Notes under the pieces: model-generated
The model's database searches: none
What the model was told of the DNA's origin: nothing
The model's input: only the letters and a program-made list of their open reading frames with translations
NCBI GenBank assembly: GCA_964548955.1
Contig: CAZJTP010000002.1
Span: 4,479-68,478 of the forward strand
From: GCA-020344555 sp964548955
GTDB taxonomy: Bacteria > Planctomycetota > Phycisphaerae > UBA1845
Direction: 5' to 3'
DNA: 64,000 nucleotides
Made by a program: the position numbers and the translations under genes
Part shown: in pieces, positions 17,013-25,192 of the stretch
How the letters are laid out: each line of letters begins with the position of its first letter
Numbering within the stretch: the stretch's first letter is position 1

Positions 17013-18014
17013 TTGAAGCGTCTGAAAGTCGCCCTGATGGGATTGTCGGGCGTTGGCGCGGATTACCTGACTGCGATCCGCTCCGACGACCGGTTCGATT
17101 TGGTGGCCGTTGCGGATACCGATTCCGAGATCCTCCGCCGGCAAGCGGAGGTGCTGCCGTATCGCCCGTATGAGGATTACCGCTCGCTGATCGTCGAGAC
17201 GGCGCACAGCGGGCTTGACTTACTGTTTGTCGCCCTCGCGCCGTTTCAGTCGATCGAGTTCGTGGAGCTGGCAGCCGCGCGAGGGATCGGCGTGTTCCAC
17301 AAGGCGCCGTGCGCCCGCACCGTCGACGAGGCCGGGCGGTTGGTGCGCTGGTTCGCGAACGGTCGGTGCCCGCTCGTAGTGTCTCGAGAATGGCAGTTTG
17401 AGCCGGCATGCGCCGTGCTCGATCCTTTGCCCGAGATTGCCGGATACGTGTATGCGGCGATCGCCCATGTGCGGACCGCCGACGCGCCCGTCAGATGGCG
17501 CGGCGATTCCGTACGGGCGGGCGGCGGGGTTCTGCTCAACGGCGCCTATGAGGCCGTCGACATGCTGATCCATCTGCTCGGTCTGCCGGAAACCGTTCAC
17601 GCCCGGTGCGGTCTGGCGATCGCCCCCCCAGCTCCGCGAAAGTACGATACCGAAGACGTCGCCGTCGTGTCGTTGGATTTCGGATCGGGACGGATCGCCG
17701 GCGTGACTACCATGCGCGGGGCGACCAAGCCGTCCTGGTCCGTGACATTCCTGGGCGTCGAGAGTACGGTGGAGGTCCGTGCCGATGGAATGACGATCAC
17801 GCCGCGCGACGGCGGTCCGGTGGAACACTACGCGGTACAGTCCACCAATCCGGCGGCCCACGCCATCAGTGCCTTTGGGGCGTCACGATTGTCGGGTGCG
17901 GAGCGCTTTGAGTCGACGGCTCGCGAGCACATCGCGACGATGGCGGCGATCGAAGCGGCCTACCTGTCGGCCAGAACCGGCGCGCCGGAGGCGCCCGCCC
18001 GGTTTACGGATTAG
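17013..18014 (+). CDS. Gfo/Idh/MocA-family oxidoreductase
   Basis: A 333-residue NAD(P)-dependent dehydrogenase-like protein. The Rossmann start is KVALMGLSGVGADYLTAI with an acidic D in VAVADTD at the end of the second strand. The catalytic-type Lys is in GVFHKAPCARTVDEA, matching the family's E-K-P motif with changes. The C-terminal alpha/beta domain covers about residues 125-320. The start is TTG with GGAGTAACTC before it. The family oxidises or epimerises sugars and related polyols. The neighbours give no substrate clue. Confidence 0.85.
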   Translation: MKRLKVALMGLSGVGADYLTAIRSDDRFDLVAVADTDSEILRRQAEVLPYRPYEDYRSLIVETAHSGLDLLFVALAPFQSIEFVELAAARGIGVFHKAPCARTVDEAGRLVRWFANGRCPLVVSREWQFEPACAVLDPLPEIAGYVYAAIAHVRTADAPVRWRGDSVRAGGGVLLNGAYEAVDMLIHLLGLPETVHARCGLAIAPPAPRKYDTEDVAVVSLDFGSGRIAGVTTMRGATKPSWSVTFLGVESTVEVRADGMTITPRDGGPVEHYAVQSTNPAAHAISAFGASRLSGAERFESTAREHIATMAAIEAAYLSARTGAPEAPARFTD

Positions 18015-18076
18015 AGCAGTTCCCGCTTTCATGTAGCGGTATCCTGATGCCGGCAGCGTAAGAATTGCTCGGGAAC

Positions 18077-18101
18077 TCCGCGCAGGCTTCAAGCCCGCGA
18101 G
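18077..18101. repeat. Family A palindromic repeat
   Basis: CCGCGCAGGCTTCAAGCCCG, first of a run of different palindromes after the oxidoreductase gene. Confidence 0.8.
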
Positions 18102-18117
18102 GATACCCGACTACCGG

Positions 18118-18141
18118 TAGCGGCCTGCGTCTCGCAGGCCG
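18118..18141. repeat. Family B-like REP
   Basis: GTAGCGGCCTGCGTCTCGCA, a variant of the RAYT-associated REP with GCCTGC in place of GCCGGC. Confidence 0.7.
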
Positions 18142-18155
18142 TTTCACGTAAGATG

Positions 18156-18207
18156 TGTAGCACGGGTCTGAAACCCGTGTGTTTCACCGGTTATAAACCG
18201 GTGCCAC
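18156..18207. repeat. Family F double palindrome
   Basis: Two adjacent hairpins: CACGGGTCTGAAACCCGTG and CACCGGTTATAAACCGGTG. Confidence 0.8.
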
Positions 18208-18310
18208 ATTGAATACCGGTGCCATAACCATCAATATTGCTGTTCTGAAAATCCCGGTCGAGGGGGCCGATTTTCATCTTCAATGGCGATCCTTACCATC
18301 GTGTATCCTG

Positions 18311-18377
18311 GTGCGTGAATCCTTTCTCGCACCATACCGTCCATGTCCCTCGCGGATCGAGAAGGGATTCTCGGTCC
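18311..18377. repeat. Family C inverted pair
   Basis: GTGAATCCTTTCTCGCAC paired with GAGAAGGGATTCTCGGTCC, as at 16801-16855. Confidence 0.75.
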
Positions 18378-18512
18378 GGAGGCACCCGGCGGTGCAATCC
18401 AACGATCGCGCCGGTGTGCGCCACGCACAAGGCGTGGCGCTACATCCGAAGCACGAAAGCGGTGTCTACTCCAACACTGTCCGCGAAATGGTGTGCATGA
18501 TTCCGATCAGTA

Positions 18513-20456
18513 TCAGGACTCTGCTGGCGGGGTGTCGATGTCACGTAGCGGCACCTCGATGTCCACCACACCGGTGGAGACCAGCGCCTTTTGTTTGTGG
18601 AGTTCCATACGAACGACTTTGGCGGGGCGTTTCAACGATCGGATATAGACTTCGTCACCGGGTTTCAACTCGTTGATCCACCGCGTCCATTCATCGAACA
18701 CCTTCCTGGAGTGTTCGAGCTCCTCTCGCCCGCGTTCATACCGCTCACGCTTGTGCTGCGCCTCCAGAGTGGCCTGTCGCGCCGAGCGCCGGGCTTGTTC
18801 CGCCTCGCGGCGTGACCGCAAGGTGCCGGCAATCGCCTTATTTAATGCCCGTGCGCGGTCGTCGAGAAACCACTTCGCGCGTTTGACCAGCCTGGTCGGC
18901 ATCCCGAGCCGCTGGGCAATGATCAGCGCGTTGCTGTTGCCCGGTTCGCCCATCCGCACATGGAAGGTGGGTTTCAACGACTCCGGATCGAACTCGACGG
19001 CTGCGTTGTCCACGCGCGGGGTCGTGTATGCAACGGCCTTTAGGACCGACAGGTGCGTGGTCACGATCGCCTTCGCTTGGAGCTTGAGCAGCTCCGAGAC
19101 AATCGCCTGACCGATCGCCGCTCCCTCGTCCGGATCGGTCCCCGCACCGAGTTCATCAATCAGCACGAGTGATCGCGGGCCGCTGTCGCGGATGATCTCC
19201 AACAGCGTCCCGAGGTGCGAGCTGAAGGTGGACAGCGACTGCTGCAGACTCTGTTCGTCGCCGATGTCGATGAAGACACGGCGGTACACGGGGATCCGCG
19301 ACCCCTCGCTGGCCGGGATCGGTATCCCGCACTGGGTCATTAGTGCCATCATACCGACAGTCTTGATCGTGACCGTCTTACCGCCGGTGTTGGGGCCGGT
19401 GATGACCATGACGTCGAAATCATCACCGACCCTGATGTCGATCGGTACGACCTCTCGGACCGGTCCACCCTCCTTTGCCTCCCGCTCGAACAGCTCGATC
19501 AAAACCGGGTGTCTCGCGTCGTGCAGATCGAGCACGCCGTTGTCGTCGATCTCGGGACAGATGCACGACCGCTTCTTGGCGTAGCGATGCTTCCCGGCGA
19601 TCAGGTCCAACACGCCAACCGCCCGCAGCGTAATCAGAATGGCCTTGGCGTTCGCCTGCACCTTCTGCGTCAGCAGGCGAAGGATGCGGGTTACCTCCTT
19701 GCTCTCTTCGTCGCGCAGGCGGACGATCGTGTTGTTGAGCTCGACCGACTCAGCCGGCTCGACAAACAGCGTCGAGCCCGTATCGGAGGTGCGGTGAATG
19801 ATGCCGGGGATACGGCCCCGGTGTTCGGCCTTTAGCGGCAGAACCATGCGGTCGTTGTGGAACGTCGCCCCGGAGTATTGCAGCATCCGGCTGAGGTTCG
19901 TCTGTCGCAGGATGCGGTCGAATACCGTGCGGATCCGGCTGCGGGCCTCCACGATTGCGCCGCGGATCGACGCGAGTCTGGGACTGGCGTAGTCTCGGAC
20001 CTCGCCGCGCCCGTCGACCACCTCGTTGATCGCCTCGCCGATCGGGCTTAGGTCGGCGATCTGGTCGCGCAGCGAGTTGAGCGACGGAGCCGCATCCTGA
20101 ATCCGTGCAAACCAGGCGGTCACTTCGGCCGTTGCCAGGAGCGTCTCGGCGATGGTCGCCAACGCGTCGGGCTCCAACGGCGCGGGGAAGGCGGACGCGC
20201 GGACATACTCGCGAATATCGTGGATGCCGGCCATCGGCGGCAGCGAACGCTCCTGGGCAACGGCTGCGAGCTCACTGACCTGATTGAGCCAGTTCCGCAC
20301 GACCCTCGCCTTGGTCGAGGGAGTGATCGAACGGGCAAGCCTTTTGCCCAGCGAGCTCAGGCAGCACGTCGCGAGCGTCTCGCGAATCTCGTCGAACTCG
20401 AGCCTTAGAAGCGTAGTGTCATTCACGGCTATTGCCGGTCCACAATTCACAAGCAC
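18513..20456 (-). CDS. mutS2: MutS2-type ATPase lacking the Smr domain
   Basis: A 647-residue MutS2 homologue: N-terminal core (LRLEFDEIRETLA), a clamp region, the ATPase with Walker A in VITGPNTGGKTVTIKTVG and the ABC signature and Walker B in STFSSHLG and SLVLIDELGAGTDPDEG. A charged coiled coil and a KOW-like strand segment (LKPGDEVYIRSLKRPAKVV) follow. The C-terminal Smr endonuclease domain of classical MutS2 (about 780 residues) is absent. MutS2 proteins bind branched DNA or collided ribosomes. The start is GTG 20456 or a GTG slightly downstream. It is divergent from the HtrA-type protease. Confidence 0.92.
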   Translation of the reverse strand: MLVNCGPAIAVNDTTLLRLEFDEIRETLATCCLSSLGKRLARSITPSTKARVVRNWLNQVSELAAVAQERSLPPMAGIHDIREYVRASAFPAPLEPDALATIAETLLATAEVTAWFARIQDAAPSLNSLRDQIADLSPIGEAINEVVDGRGEVRDYASPRLASIRGAIVEARSRIRTVFDRILRQTNLSRMLQYSGATFHNDRMVLPLKAEHRGRIPGIIHRTSDTGSTLFVEPAESVELNNTIVRLRDEESKEVTRILRLLTQKVQANAKAILITLRAVGVLDLIAGKHRYAKKRSCICPEIDDNGVLDLHDARHPVLIELFEREAKEGGPVREVVPIDIRVGDDFDVMVITGPNTGGKTVTIKTVGMMALMTQCGIPIPASEGSRIPVYRRVFIDIGDEQSLQQSLSTFSSHLGTLLEIIRDSGPRSLVLIDELGAGTDPDEGAAIGQAIVSELLKLQAKAIVTTHLSVLKAVAYTTPRVDNAAVEFDPESLKPTFHVRMGEPGNSNALIIAQRLGMPTRLVKRAKWFLDDRARALNKAIAGTLRSRREAEQARRSARQATLEAQHKRERYERGREELEHSRKVFDEWTRWINELKPGDEVYIRSLKRPAKVVRMELHKQKALVSTGVVDIEVPLRDIDTPPAES

Positions 20457-20519
20457 GGGCTTAGCAGAGATAACCGTCCGATTTTAGCAGTGGTTTATCT
20501 CCGCCTCCGCCGGTTGCCC

Positions 20520-20528
20520 TGCTATAAT
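20520..20528 (+). promoter_or_regulatory. Extended -10 promoter for the HtrA-type protease
   Basis: TGCTATAAT, a perfect extended -10 element about 60 bases before the protease start, in the divergent spacer with mutS2. It is the same 9-mer as at 4068-4076 on the other strand. Confidence 0.65.
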
Positions 20529-20588
20529 ATACCAAACCGTAGCGTCTGTATCCGGACTTGGATCCGGAAGGGGGGAGGGATTGTGTTT

Positions 20589-21731
20589 ATGAATCGCGCC
20601 GGACGGGGACGAAAGGCAAAGCGGAGCTGGATTGCAGTCGTCGTTGCACTGACGACGCTCGCCGGTTGGTCGGTTGGCGCCTACGCCAACCCACCCAGGC
20701 GGTATGAGATCGCGGATCTCAAGGCGCTTCAACGCGCGTTCGTTGACCTCGCGGAGAACGTACGGCCCGGCGTTGTGGCGATCAGGACGTATCAGGTCAG
20801 CGATCCTAAGAGCCCCGGTACGAGGCTCGTTCTTCGTCCCTTCAGCCAGGGGGCTGGTTTTGTCCTGGCTGGCGACGGGTACATCGTGACCAACCGCCAT
20901 GTCGTTGAAGAGGCGAACGTCATTTCGGTCATCCTTCACAACGGCCTGAAGTTCGACGCGACCCTGGTTCAGGCTGATCCGCGCAGTGATCTGGCCATTC
21001 TGAAGATCGAGGCCGACGGTCTGGATGCCGTCCGCCTTGGGAATTCGTCCGAGATCAAGGTCAATCAATGGGTGTTTGCGTGCGGCAATCCGTTCGGCCT
21101 GGCCAATGAGGACGGCCGGACGTCCGTGACGTACGGCGTGGTCAGCGCGCTGGGGCGCCAGATGACGAATCGTCTCGCCGGTGACTCCGACGTCCAATAT
21201 TACGGCAACATGATCGAGACCTCCGCGACGATCAATCCGGGCAACAGTGGTGGACCTCTGTTCAATCTGGACGGGGAAGTCGTTGGGATTGTGGCGGCCA
21301 TTGAGACGAGCTCCGGCGTCAGCGAGGGGCATGGGTTTGCGATCCCGGTCAACAAGAACACACGCCGCATCCTGGGCATGCTCAAAGCCGGCCGGGAAGT
21401 TCGCTACGGGTTTCTCGGCGTGATGGTTCAGGACGTTGATCCGCCGCAATCCGCCCTCGTCGTCGATCGGCGCGTCCATCGCGGTGCCCAGCTGCAGCGG
21501 ATCAGCTTCTCCGGTGGTCCTGCGGCCAAGGCAGGCCTCAAGGCGAGAGACATCCTCATCGAGTATGACGGTGTACAGGTCGAGAATGCCGATCATCTCG
21601 TTCGCCTCGTGGGTTTCACGCCCGTTGGCACGGAAGTCCCGGTGACGTATCTTCGTAGCGGTGTCAAACGCAAGACATCAGTCACCGTTGGTGATCGGCA
21701 GGAGATGCTCAGCCGGGCCAACGGGGATTAG
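20589..21731 (+). CDS. HtrA/DegP-type secreted serine protease with PDZ domain
   Basis: A 380-residue exported protease. The signal peptide ends near AYANPP. The trypsin-like triad is His in IVTNRHVVEE, Asp in DPRSDLAILKI and Ser in INPGNSGGPLFN. A single PDZ domain covers about residues 275-375 (FLGVMVQDVDPPQ, GLKARDILIEYDG). It probably degrades or refolds damaged envelope proteins. ATG 20589 is chosen for the signal peptide; GTG 20583, better spaced from GGGAGGG, is possible. The promoter at 20520 puts transcription start upstream of both. Confidence 0.93.
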   Translation: MNRAGRGRKAKRSWIAVVVALTTLAGWSVGAYANPPRRYEIADLKALQRAFVDLAENVRPGVVAIRTYQVSDPKSPGTRLVLRPFSQGAGFVLAGDGYIVTNRHVVEEANVISVILHNGLKFDATLVQADPRSDLAILKIEADGLDAVRLGNSSEIKVNQWVFACGNPFGLANEDGRTSVTYGVVSALGRQMTNRLAGDSDVQYYGNMIETSATINPGNSGGPLFNLDGEVVGIVAAIETSSGVSEGHGFAIPVNKNTRRILGMLKAGREVRYGFLGVMVQDVDPPQSALVVDRRVHRGAQLQRISFSGGPAAKAGLKARDILIEYDGVQVENADHLVRLVGFTPVGTEVPVTYLRSGVKRKTSVTVGDRQEMLSRANGD

Positions 21732-21791
21732 AGCGTCTTGCATTTCTGCGCAGCGAGCCGCGTGCTTGCCCGCCCGTGTCTTGCCAAAGGA

Positions 21792-21822
21792 CTGCACTGG
21801 CAGTGAACTGCCAGTGGCACCC
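21792..21822. repeat. Palindromic repeat in the protease 3' region
   Basis: GCACTGGCAGTGAACTGCCAGTGGC forms a hairpin (arms CACTGGCAGT and ACTGCCAGTG). It could help end transcription but has no T-run. Confidence 0.65.
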
Positions 21823-21851
21823 AGTACATCGCTACGTCAAAACGAAATGCT

Positions 21852-22256
21852 CTAATGCTCCGTCACTGTGAAGGCGAAGTGGGCCCGTTGTCGATCGACT
21901 CGGTCGGCAAGATCGTTGTTGCCCTCCTCACGAGCGCGGGCGATCACGGTGTTGAAAATCTCGTTGTAGTAGAGCTTCTCGTTGAACTTGCGGCCGAGTT
22001 TCTTGGCCAGATCAAACGCCCTGTTGAACGCTTCGTCATGGGCGGACTCGAGCAGGCGCCTAAGCTCATCCCGATACTCAGGCGGAAGGATCATCTCATC
22101 GGCAATCGCAAGGACCTCGGCTTTCACACGGCCACTGGCCCTTTTGTGGAGATGGGAATAAAAGCTCGCCGCAACCGCTGCAATGACTACGATCGCCACG
22201 AGCCATCGCAGAATCCCGCCACCTTTCGACTTCACCGAGACACCTCGATCAGCCAT
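21852..22256 (-). CDS. Small single-pass membrane protein of unknown function
   Basis: A 134-residue protein with a short basic N-terminus, one transmembrane helix (ILRWLVAIVVIAAVAASFY, about 15-33) and a helical, charged domain of about 100 residues outside or inside the membrane. No family is recognised. It overlaps the 3' end of folE by 8 bases and is probably co-translated with it. Confidence 0.7.
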   Translation of the reverse strand: MADRGVSVKSKGGGILRWLVAIVVIAAVAASFYSHLHKRASGRVKAEVLAIADEMILPPEYRDELRRLLESAHDEAFNRAFDLAKKLGRKFNEKLYYNEIFNTVIARAREEGNNDLADRVDRQRAHFAFTVTEH

Positions 22257-22803
22257 GTAACAAGAACATCACCTCGCCGCGGGTCCGGGCGTCGCTTCTG
22301 CACCGGCCTCGAACGGCGGACGTCACCATGACACTGCCGGACTTCCTGATGCCGCGGCAGGTCATGCAGGTGTGCGTCGCCTCGATGACGACGGCCACGC
22401 CTTTGGCCTTAAGTTTGTCCATGAGCAGGTCGGTGATCTGTTCCGTCAGCCTTTCCTGCACCTGAGGCCTGTGGGCGAGATCGTCCACCACGCGGGCGAG
22501 CTTGGAGATACCGACGACCCGCCCATCCGGCAGGTACGCCACGTGCACCTTGCCCTCAAACGGCAGGAGATGATGCTCGCACATCGAATTGAACGGAATG
22601 TCGCGCAGCACCACCAGCTCGTCGTACTGCTCGGCGAACGTTGCACTCAGATGTTCCGCCGGATCGCGGCGCAGTCCGCTGAACAACTCCTCATACATCC
22701 GCGCCACGCGCGCCGGTGTCTCCCGCAAACCCTCTCGATCGGGATCCTCGCCGACGGCAGCCAGGATTTCACGTACGGCGTTTTGTATACGTTCGATATC
22801 CAT
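22249..22803 (-). CDS. folE: GTP cyclohydrolase I
   Basis: A 184-residue GTP cyclohydrolase I, which converts GTP to dihydroneopterin triphosphate, the first step of tetrahydrofolate and pterin synthesis. The zinc ligands are visible in SMCEHHLLPFEGKVHVAYLP and CMTCRGIRK, and GLRETPARVARMYEE, GISKLARVVD and RPQVQERLT are the family blocks. The length is usual for the bacterial enzyme. The ATG at 22803 fits the conserved start. The downstream membrane gene overlaps its end. Confidence 0.97.
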   Translation of the reverse strand: MDIERIQNAVREILAAVGEDPDREGLRETPARVARMYEELFSGLRRDPAEHLSATFAEQYDELVVLRDIPFNSMCEHHLLPFEGKVHVAYLPDGRVVGISKLARVVDDLAHRPQVQERLTEQITDLLMDKLKAKGVAVVIEATHTCMTCRGIRKSGSVMVTSAVRGRCRSDARTRGEVMFLLHG

Positions 22804-23041
22804 GAACGTGTATCGCCCCCAAACAGCGAGTCACAGCCAACGGCTTGAATCCTAAGCCCGCCGGGCGGTGCGGGCAAGCACCTCGCAAATCCCACAGCGA
22901 TCTCGGTTGGGGTATGCCCGCGTGAAATGTCAAGGAACATTATGACCGACGTGCAACGCACTTCGAGGGGTTGACGCGCATAGACCAATCGACACTCGTG
23001 TGCAAAATCCGTGCCTGGAGCGTAAGTGACGGATCGAATCG
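22804..23041. other. Spacer upstream of folE and after the GT4 gene
   Basis: About 240 bases. A promoter for folE is expected here but not identified. The family D repeat starts at its edge (23047). Confidence 0.4.
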
Positions 23042-24151
23042 TCAAACACTCGCTCGCGCTCGGGGCTCGGATTTTCTAAGGGATTCGTAGACTGTCTCAT
23101 ACCCCCTTGCCATCGCCGCGGCGCTGAAGCGGGACTCTGCGTTGGCACGACACGCGGAAGGCGAAAGCGCGGCGAGCTTCTCGACGGCATTGACGGCCTC
23201 GTCGATCGAATCAACCACAAAGCCCGTCTCGCCCTCGACGATGATCTCGGGCAGAGCACCGAAGCGCGTCGCGATCAGCGGCGTGCCGGAGGCTTGAGCT
23301 TCGACGGCCACCAGGCCGAACGGTTCGCACCAGTTGATGGGAAATAGAACACCCGCAGCCTTGCGATAGATCGGGGCAAGTTCCTTTTGCGACAGCAAAC
23401 CGAGATACTCGATGTGCTTGTCGTCGATGTGGGGCTTGATTTTATCGTTGTAGAAATCCTGATACTGCGGCTCGATCATACCGGCAATGAGCAATCGCCG
23501 ATCCGCACGTCTGGCGATTTCAACAGCGACGTCGGGTCCCTTCTCCGGTGACAGTCGTCCGGCGAAGAGAAGGTAATCATCCTTGTCCGGCTCGAAGGTG
23601 AAGTCTTCCAGGCAAATACCGTTGTACACCGTGGCAACGTAGTTAAGCTCCGGCAGCATTTGCCGTTCGGCATTGGAGATCGAGACGAAGGGCAGGTCCT
23701 GATAGGCCTTGAACACCGGATGAGCCGCCCGCACCCATGTAGCCCCGTGTAACGTGGTAACCAACGGGCACTTGATCAGCCGCCCGAAGACCAGCGCATG
23801 GACATGCAGATGCGAGTGGACCACGTCGAACTCACCTGCGGCTGCTTGTTCCATGCACGTGGCGATGTGCAGTTGTTCCAACACGCGTGCGTCGGGCGGG
23901 CCTTCGAGCAGGCCACTGTGTGGATCATACTTTCGCTCACGGCTGCGTTCCGGCTCCGGCCAGGTGGAGAGAGCATACGGGCAGGTAATCACCACCCTGG
24001 CACTGCTTTTGGTGCCGGCGGCGGCGAAGAGGGTGACGTCGTGACCGAGCTTGACGAGTTCCTCGGTCAGATTGTGGGCGACCAACTCCCACGGGCCGTA
24101 GCCGCTCGGCGGCAGAGGCCAGCTGATCGGGGCGAGCATGGCAATACGCAT
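23042..24151 (-). CDS. Glycosyltransferase family 4 protein
   Basis: A 369-residue GT-B fold transferase. The N-terminal domain begins MRIAMLAPISWPLPPSGYGP. The nucleotide-sugar domain has LLFAGRLSPEKGPDVAVEIA and the E-x7-E motif near PFGLVAVEAQASGTPLIATR. It transfers a sugar from an activated donor; the acceptor is unknown. It is the last gene of a minus-strand trio with GH130 and a GT4 fusion. Its final nine residues (SEPRARASV) are encoded by a family D palindrome at 23047-23072, so the natural C-terminus was probably replaced by repeat insertion. Confidence 0.9.
   Translation of the reverse strand: MRIAMLAPISWPLPPSGYGPWELVAHNLTEELVKLGHDVTLFAAAGTKSSARVVITCPYALSTWPEPERSRERKYDPHSGLLEGPPDARVLEQLHIATCMEQAAAGEFDVVHSHLHVHALVFGRLIKCPLVTTLHGATWVRAAHPVFKAYQDLPFVSISNAERQMLPELNYVATVYNGICLEDFTFEPDKDDYLLFAGRLSPEKGPDVAVEIARRADRRLLIAGMIEPQYQDFYNDKIKPHIDDKHIEYLGLLSQKELAPIYRKAAGVLFPINWCEPFGLVAVEAQASGTPLIATRFGALPEIIVEGETGFVVDSIDEAVNAVEKLAALSPSACRANAESRFSAAAMARGYETVYESLRKSEPRARASV
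23047..23072. repeat. Family D palindrome encoding the GT4 C-terminus
   Basis: CACTCGCTCGCGCTCGGGGC matches the inverted half of the repeats at 4194 and 32041. It lies in frame at the end of the coding region. Confidence 0.75.
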
Positions 24152-24181
24152 GGCAGCTCCAACCGGAAACCTGTTGTCGGG

Positions 24182-25162
24182 TCAACTGTCGTCCTGGTCG
24201 CCGGGTGTGCTGTTTTCACATAACCAGTCGAGCATCTCGCGGACACTCCCGGTTGCCACCGCGACGGCGGTATCGGCTGCACCGTAGTAGAGGTTCAGCG
24301 TGTCGCCATCCTGACCGAGCGTGTACCCGCAGGGAAACACGACATCGGCGACGTCGCCGGTGCGCTCATAGTGCGTCTCCGGCCCCATCACCCACTTAGT
24401 CGAGCGCAGCAGGCAACGCGTCGGATCTTCAAGGTCCAGAAGCGCCAGCCCAAGGCGATAGAGACACCCGGCCGGCGTGTCGCGAACCCCGTGGTACATG
24501 ATCAGCCACCCCTCAGGTGTCTCGACGGGCGGCGGGGACAGACCGATCTTGAAAGCGTCCCACCACGCACCGCGCCGGGCTTTGAGGATGACGGTGTGAT
24601 CGCCCCAATGCCTCAGGTCGGGCGAGAACGACATCCAGATGTGCGCGCGACCGCGCGCCGGCACGGGACGGTGAATCATAGCCCATCGCCCGTCGATTTT
24701 TCGCGGCAGAAGCGCTGCATCCTTGTCCTCGGGCGGGAAGAGATTCCCGATGCGATCGAACTCGTGGAAATCCTTCGTCAGGACAAGTGAGACGCCGGGA
24801 CCGCGATGCGAGTAGCAGGTGTACGTAACGACGTAGGTTTCCAGCTCGGGAACCCAGACGATCCGTGGGTCCTCGAGTCCCCATACCTCCGCAGGGTGAT
24901 TCTCAAGGTCCGGCAGCAGCGTCGGATGCGGGTCGATCTTCCAATCGGTGACACCGTCACGCGAGCGGGCCGCGCACAGGTGTGACATCCCAGAGCAATC
25001 CTCCGCCCGGCACAGCAGAAGCGTTTCGCCGGAGGCAAGTCGCACCGCTCCCGGATTGAACACCGTATTGACGAAGTAAGGCCAGTCAAAGGCCGTCAAA
25101 ATCGGATTGCTTGGATGACGCTTGAGCAGTCTTCTACGCGGGTCTTCTCTGGCTGGCGGCAT
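24182..25162 (-). CDS. GH130-family glycoside phosphorylase/hydrolase
   Basis: A 326-residue five-bladed propeller of the GH130 type, which mostly phosphorolyses beta-mannosides to mannose 1-phosphate. Family blocks seen are NPGAVRL with LLLCRAED, the GLEDPRIVW motif holding the catalytic-type Asp, and the region WWDAFKIGLSPPPVETPEGW leading to MYHGVRD. The location between two glycosyltransferases suggests turnover or synthesis of an intracellular mannose-containing glycan. It could be a hydrolase rather than a phosphorylase. ATG start at 25162. Confidence 0.9.
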   Translation of the reverse strand: MPPAREDPRRRLLKRHPSNPILTAFDWPYFVNTVFNPGAVRLASGETLLLCRAEDCSGMSHLCAARSRDGVTDWKIDPHPTLLPDLENHPAEVWGLEDPRIVWVPELETYVVTYTCYSHRGPGVSLVLTKDFHEFDRIGNLFPPEDKDAALLPRKIDGRWAMIHRPVPARGRAHIWMSFSPDLRHWGDHTVILKARRGAWWDAFKIGLSPPPVETPEGWLIMYHGVRDTPAGCLYRLGLALLDLEDPTRCLLRSTKWVMGPETHYERTGDVADVVFPCGYTLGQDGDTLNLYYGAADTAVAVATGSVREMLDWLCENSTPGDQDDS

Positions 25163-25192
25163 GGTAATCAGTCTCCTTCGCGACGGGCCGTC

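Larger units (their letters stand above)
18015..18512. other. Repeat-only intergenic region
   Basis: About 500 bases between convergent genes, filled by family A (18077-18101), B (18118-18141), F (18156-18207) and C (18311-18377) palindromes. No coding frame is convincing. Confidence 0.7.
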
